From Lipingzhangella_A rawalii (GTDB taxonomy: Bacteria > Actinomycetota > Actinomycetes > Streptosporangiales > Streptosporangiaceae): a stretch of DNA of 64,000 nt. This document shows positions 60,311 through 64,000 of this stretch, one piece after another; positions within the stretch are counted from its first letter, which is position 1; each line of letters begins with the position of its first letter. Position numbers and translations under genes: made by a program. The stretch covers positions 620,001 through 684,000 of the forward strand of contig NZ_JAVLVT010000001.1 of NCBI RefSeq assembly GCF_031628175.1, in the 5' to 3' direction. The notes beneath the pieces are model-generated. The model made no database searches, was not told where the DNA came from, and saw only the letters and a program-made list of their open reading frames with translations.

Positions 60311-61486
60311 TCAATCGCTCGCCGTAGGTTCGAGGATCAGCGTGATGTGGTGCTTGGTGATGACACGGCCGGACTGCGTGCTGGGTGTGGTGCCGTGCGG
60401 GATTGCGGTGATGTGGAGGAGTTCGTCGCGGTCGGTGTCCCATGCGCGAATGTGCGCGTTGAGCCGTGTGCAGAGGGTTTGGGCGTTGGGGCCGTGGGCG
60501 TAGGCGCCGAGTTCGCTGTGTCCGGGGGTTGTGGGGCGGTGGGCGAGGTAGGCCAACGTATCGCCGTCGACGATGGCGGGGCTGAGCATAGGGATTGGGG
60601 GGTTGGCGCGTCCGGAGCGGACCGCGGTGTTCTCGGCGGCGATGCGGCAGGTGCCGGGCTCGACGACAGCGAGGCGACCCCAGATGCCGGTCAAGGGCTC
60701 CGCCCCGATCTGAACGCCGGACCAGACGACGTGCCGGGGTTGGTCGAGGACCGTCTCCAACGCGGTGGGGTCGATCTGTTGATCGTCGTCGTGGCGCAGC
60801 GTCACGTTACCGCCGAGGTCGATGTCGATCTCGCCATCGTCGCTGCCGCGCATGGGTATGAACCCGCACAGCCGCACTGACCGGCTCACCAACTGGTCGC
60901 CGTTGCGTTGAAAGGCGACCGCACGGGTGGTTCCACGGAATCGGAGCGGCACCACGAGGAAGCCGCCCTCGGTGAGTTGATCGATCCAGGCCGGGGGGAT
61001 GTCCCAAGCCGCGGCGGTGACGATGATGGCGTCGTAGGGGGCGTTGGGGGGAACTCCGTGGTTGCCGTCGCCTTCAACCAGGGTGACGCCTTCGATCCCC
61101 ACCCGTTCGAAGGCTTTGCGGGTGTGGGCCACGGCGTCGGGGTCGATGTCGATGGTGGTGACGTGGGCGCCGAGGTGGGTGAGCAGGGTGGCGTTGTAGC
61201 CGGTGCCAGCGCCGATCTCCAGAATGCGCATGCCGGGGGTGGGCTGGAGTTGTTCCAGCATTAGGGCCACGATGTGCGGGGCGGAGGCCGAGCTGAGGCA
61301 TTCGCCGTCCGGGCCGGTCTTGGTGGGCACGTTCTTGTCCTGGTACGCCTCCTCCAGCGTGACGTCGGGCAGGAACAGGTGGCGGGGCACCGTGCGCATC
61401 GCTTCCTCGATCGTGCCGGTGGCGATCCACCCCTCGCGGACGAGCGTGTCGATGAGTTGGGTGCGCAGCTCGGTGTCGTCGAACAC
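60311..61486 (-). CDS. Methyltransferase, FxLD lanthipeptide system (PCMT-like)
   Basis: A 391-residue methyltransferase with a PCMT-like N-terminal half and a C-terminal extension of ~180 residues specific to the RiPP-associated type. The SAM loop ILEIGAGTGYNAT is at 88-100, preceded by SSASAPHIVALMLEQL. In lanthipeptide pathways such enzymes methylate an Asp of the ringed peptide, which then collapses to a succinimide and isoaspartate. GTG start with AGAAGG upstream. It follows lanC by 21 bases and precedes a second methyltransferase. The matching precursor is not in the window. Confidence 0.85.
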   Translation of the reverse strand: MFDDTELRTQLIDTLVREGWIATGTIEEAMRTVPRHLFLPDVTLEEAYQDKNVPTKTGPDGECLSSASAPHIVALMLEQLQPTPGMRILEIGAGTGYNATLLTHLGAHVTTIDIDPDAVAHTRKAFERVGIEGVTLVEGDGNHGVPPNAPYDAIIVTAAAWDIPPAWIDQLTEGGFLVVPLRFRGTTRAVAFQRNGDQLVSRSVRLCGFIPMRGSDDGEIDIDLGGNVTLRHDDDQQIDPTALETVLDQPRHVVWSGVQIGAEPLTGIWGRLAVVEPGTCRIAAENTAVRSGRANPPIPMLSPAIVDGDTLAYLAHRPTTPGHSELGAYAHGPNAQTLCTRLNAHIRAWDTDRDELLHITAIPHGTTPSTQSGRVITKHHITLILEPTASD

Positions 61487-61507
61487 GGATGGTCCTTCTC
61501 TCGGTCG

Positions 61508-62671
61508 TTACACGGTGGTCAGGAGACACGCGTCCCAGCCGATGCGCTGGGCGGTGCCGGGTAGCAGTGCTAGGGCGTTGCCGGCGGCGCCTTCCAGGAA
61601 CCCGGCACCAGTACAGGCCGCGCCACGCGCCTGTTCTTCCAGGGCGGTGAGGTGGGGAGTGAGCGCGTGGATGCCGCCGTCTGTGGCGGCGCGGCGCAAG
61701 GTCTGCAGGAGTCCGGCGCGGCCGTGGCACAGCGAGCCGTCCAGGCGAGCGATGGCAGCGGTGTTGGAGGCGCAGGGGGCCAAGGCACGGACAGCGATGA
61801 CGTGGCGTTCGTCCTCGCCGAGGGCCTGGGCGGCGAGCTGCTGGGCGCGCGCCTGGCCCGGGGTTCCGTAGCACCAGGCCAGGGGCATTGGGTTGGTTTC
61901 GGCGCCGGTGCCGTTCCGGTGTTGGGTCTGGGTGATCCAGCGGGGCCAGCCGGCAGCACCGTCGGTGTCGGTGGTGTGCCAATGGTCCATCCAGGAACAG
62001 ATCCTCGCGATGGCGGTGTCCTGGCCTTCGACCGTGATTCCGCGGATCTGGGCCGCAGAGAGTAGGGCGAGGGGACCGCTGATGCCGTGGGCAAGGCCGA
62101 GATTGGCGTGTCCGCCGGAGAAGTCGCCGCCACTGATGGGCGCGTTGTGGGCCCACCACCCGGGAAGTTCCTCGCCGCGGTGCCGAATGGGCTGAGTGAG
62201 ACGCACCAGGTAGGTCAGAACGTCGGTCGTACGCCGGCTGCCGGGGGTGCGGGTCAGGAGGTAGGTGCCAATGCCGGTGAGTCCTTTGATGAGGTCGAAC
62301 TCGGCAGTCTCGGCCAGTTCCCCCTGGTTGATGCGGGCGTGGGCGGCGTCGAGCCGTTTGCGGGCGAGGGTGTCGATGTGCTCGTCCAACGCGTCCAGGA
62401 GCGGGTGCGTGGGGGATGCGATGTGGAGTACGTAGGCCAGTGCTGTGGCACCGCAGAACAGTCCGCCATCGATGTGGGAGGAGACCGGTGCGCGGGTCGC
62501 GGCGCGAAGCCACGCGTGCGCGGGATCGGGAGGGCCGAGCCGGGCGCGAGCTGTCACCAGGTGTAGCAGGGCGGGGCCGAGGGCTCCGTTGGACAAGGAC
62601 TGTCCCCATCCGGGCCCGAGGTCAGTGCTCGGTGGTGTGAAAACGTCGTCGATGTTCGCGGGGGAGGTCAC
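61508..62671 (-). CDS. lanC: Lanthionine cyclase LanC
   Basis: A 387-residue cyclase that adds Cys thiols to dehydrated Ser/Thr to form (methyl)lanthionine rings. The zinc ligands are present: Cys-267 (WCYGTPG), Cys-315 and His-316 (LCHGRAG), as is the acid-base His-195 (LGLAHGISG). The length and double GxxG repeat pattern match class I LanC. Its GTG overlaps the lanB stop (GTGA). It acts after LanB on the precursor peptide and the product goes on to the methyltransferases. Confidence 0.9.
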   Translation of the reverse strand: MTSPANIDDVFTPPSTDLGPGWGQSLSNGALGPALLHLVTARARLGPPDPAHAWLRAATRAPVSSHIDGGLFCGATALAYVLHIASPTHPLLDALDEHIDTLARKRLDAAHARINQGELAETAEFDLIKGLTGIGTYLLTRTPGSRRTTDVLTYLVRLTQPIRHRGEELPGWWAHNAPISGGDFSGGHANLGLAHGISGPLALLSAAQIRGITVEGQDTAIARICSWMDHWHTTDTDGAAGWPRWITQTQHRNGTGAETNPMPLAWCYGTPGQARAQQLAAQALGEDERHVIAVRALAPCASNTAAIARLDGSLCHGRAGLLQTLRRAATDGGIHALTPHLTALEEQARGAACTGAGFLEGAAGNALALLPGTAQRIGWDACLLTTV

Positions 62672-64000
62672 GGTGCCTCCTCACTGCGTGCGAGTGCGGA
62701 GAGGGCGGCCTGGCGGGCCAAGTGTCGGCAGGCGCGCTCGCTGTCGCGGTCGACACCGAGGGCTCGGTTGTGGTGCATGTGCATGAGAGAAGAGATCACG
62801 CCATCCAGAGGTGGCCCGGGACGGGCGATCAGGAGCTGTCGGTAGCGGGTGAGTGCGTCCTCCAGTTCGTCGGACAGACCGTGGTGATGGGGGTCGATGA
62901 GCGTGGCCGTCTGCTGTCGTAGCGCCCGCGAGGGTGGGGTTGACGGGTATTCGGCGGGGTGGTCGATGACCCAGCGCAGCCCGCTCTCATGACTGCCGGT
63001 CAACGCGGCGGCGATCCGGACCATGGTGACGGCCACCTGCGCTCGCTGGTCGTAGTCGGAGCCCGCAAGGTGGGTCAGGAGAACGGCCGCGTCGGCGGCG
63101 AACACGGCTTCGGCCGCCTCCAGCACGGCGCCGTCGCCGTAGCGCCCGGTCTCAGGAAAGTAGGTGTCCAGACACAGACGCGGCGAAAGGCCGTCGCGGC
63201 GCAACGTCTCGCCCCACTCCCCGACGGCTTCAGCTATCTGGGCGGCGTGGGTCGGCTCGGGGGCGTGTAGTCGGAGTCGTAGGTGGTCGGGGTCACCGGG
63301 TGCGCGGTAGCGGACGAACCACCACGGGGGTTCGTCGATCTGCTTCAACAATCCTGGTAGGTAGTCGGTGAGGATCGCGTTCTGACGCTCGGGGTGGGCG
63401 TAGATCTTGGCGTACAACCAGCGCGCCCCCGGCGCGGCAGGCACGTGACCGCGCTCGTGATCCCGAGTGCGCACGAGAGGCCGGTTCAGGGGCGTCGAAG
63501 CGCGGGCCGCGGTGGTCGTCAGGGGAACGGCGAGTTCGTGGGCGTGCCCGTCGACCCAGCCGAGCCCATCGCTGCTGTCGGATTCGGTGAGGATCGCCTG
63601 TCCGGCCGCGTGCAGCCGTCGGCGAAGCAGAGCCGTGTGTGCTCGCTCGTCCAGACGTAGCGGGAGCACCTGGTCGCCTTGGGCGAGTTCCACCGCCGCG
63701 GGGACACGCCACTTCTCACGCCAACGCTCCAACACCGCACGCCACTCCTGAGGATCTGCACCCTGCGAGGGGAGATCGTCGGTTGTGAGCCGCCAACGCG
63801 CCGGCGCCAGCACGGTGCGTCCATGGCGCAACCGCGGGAGAAAGGGCAGGTCCGTGGCGGCGCCCCAGTCGAAGCGGGTGAAGGATGCCAAGCACCCGCG
63901 TGGCAGGTGAGCGAGGAACCGTGCCAGCGGTGGGGCCTGGTGATCCAACGAGAGTGCGTGCAGCACCTGCGGCTCCACCACCTGGTGGCTCGGAACATGC
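62668..64000 (-). CDS. lanB: Lantibiotic dehydratase LanB, C-terminal part (partial)
   Basis: At least 444 residues; the frame is open to the right edge, so the N-terminal half lies outside. The visible end of the glutamylation domain reads FDWGAATDLPFLPR and GRTVLAPARW; from WLYAKIYAHPERQNAIL onward it is the glutamate-elimination domain (SpaB C-terminal / thiopeptide-type), with WWFVRYRAPGDPDHLRLRLH as signature. The full enzyme uses glutamyl-tRNA to dehydrate Ser and Thr of the precursor. The stop overlaps lanC. The internal GTG at 63981 is not the start. Confidence 0.88.
   Translation of the reverse strand, partial: HVPSHQVVEPQVLHALSLDHQAPPLARFLAHLPRGCLASFTRFDWGAATDLPFLPRLRHGRTVLAPARWRLTTDDLPSQGADPQEWRAVLERWREKWRVPAAVELAQGDQVLPLRLDERAHTALLRRRLHAAGQAILTESDSSDGLGWVDGHAHELAVPLTTTAARASTPLNRPLVRTRDHERGHVPAAPGARWLYAKIYAHPERQNAILTDYLPGLLKQIDEPPWWFVRYRAPGDPDHLRLRLHAPEPTHAAQIAEAVGEWGETLRRDGLSPRLCLDTYFPETGRYGDGAVLEAAEAVFAADAAVLLTHLAGSDYDQRAQVAVTMVRIAAALTGSHESGLRWVIDHPAEYPSTPPSRALRQQTATLIDPHHHGLSDELEDALTRYRQLLIARPGPPLDGVISSLMHMHHNRALGVDRDSERACRHLARQAALSALARSEEAP

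Overview
This 64 kb window is high-GC actinobacterial DNA. Gene content (a GarA-type FHA protein with an ETTS motif, a second copy-type DUF151 nuclease, ThyX, a SigK/RskA pair, a sugar ABC importer without its own ATPase, GTG/TTG starts) and the style of the proteins point to the Nocardiopsaceae or a close relative. Several secreted proteins are very rich in Asp and Glu, which would suit a salt-tolerant strain, but this is an inference. Positions 59798-59897 are a run of 100 N, so this is a draft scaffold and the order across that gap is not proven by the sequence.

Layout. 1-9.4 kb (minus strand): a glycine riboswitch facing out of the left edge, MerR regulator, DUF151 nuclease, garA, a GDP-mannose pyrophosphorylase fused to a degenerate phosphomannomutase, a CDP-alcohol phosphatidyltransferase, and a cstA / cory-CC-star / arsA-like module. 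9.5-13.9 kb: a hypothetical protein, thyX and a fused trpEG gene preceded by a short Trp-rich leader peptide and two alternative hairpins, a textbook attenuator. 14.0-18.7 kb (plus): a prolyl oligopeptidase whose last 40 residues can be translated separately from a strong ribosome site, a perfect 13-bp hairpin, a JmjC/cupin oxygenase and an iron-box-controlled FhuF-like 2Fe-2S protein; this is the best candidate for an undescribed peptide-modification system. 18.7-24.6 kb (minus): a compact operon of malonyltransferase, ACP, two ketosynthases, LuxD-like thioesterase and FabL-type enoyl reductase.

24.9-34.5 kb: sugar ABC importer with IclR regulator, a YcgR/YcgQ pair behind a Zur-like box, an ABC exporter with a heptamer repeat in its promoter region, and a DEAD-box helicase. 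34.7-36.6 kb: two small genes and a noncoding region carrying imperfect ~100-bp repeats in both orientations. 36.6-47.9 kb: LysR regulator with divergent Thr/Ser dehydratase-like enzyme, aminopeptidase P, class V aminotransferase, DASS transporter, TAXI binding protein with an OmpR-type two-component system, and an M20 amidohydrolase. 48.0-55.3 kb: a frameshifted Ser/Thr kinase, an MpaB-family oxygenase, a membrane-anchored molybdopterin oxidoreductase, a fasciclin lipoprotein, and sigK-rskA.

55.4-59.8 kb is a graveyard of mobile elements: a flavoprotein gene broken by a frameshift and joined to a truncated, degenerate Tn3-family transposase, then IS30-like and ISL3-like remnants and a small low-GC Clp-N-domain gene. 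59.9-64.0 kb (minus) is part of a class I lanthipeptide cluster: two PCMT-type methyltransferases of the FxLD type, LanC and the C-terminal half of LanB; the precursor is not in the window.
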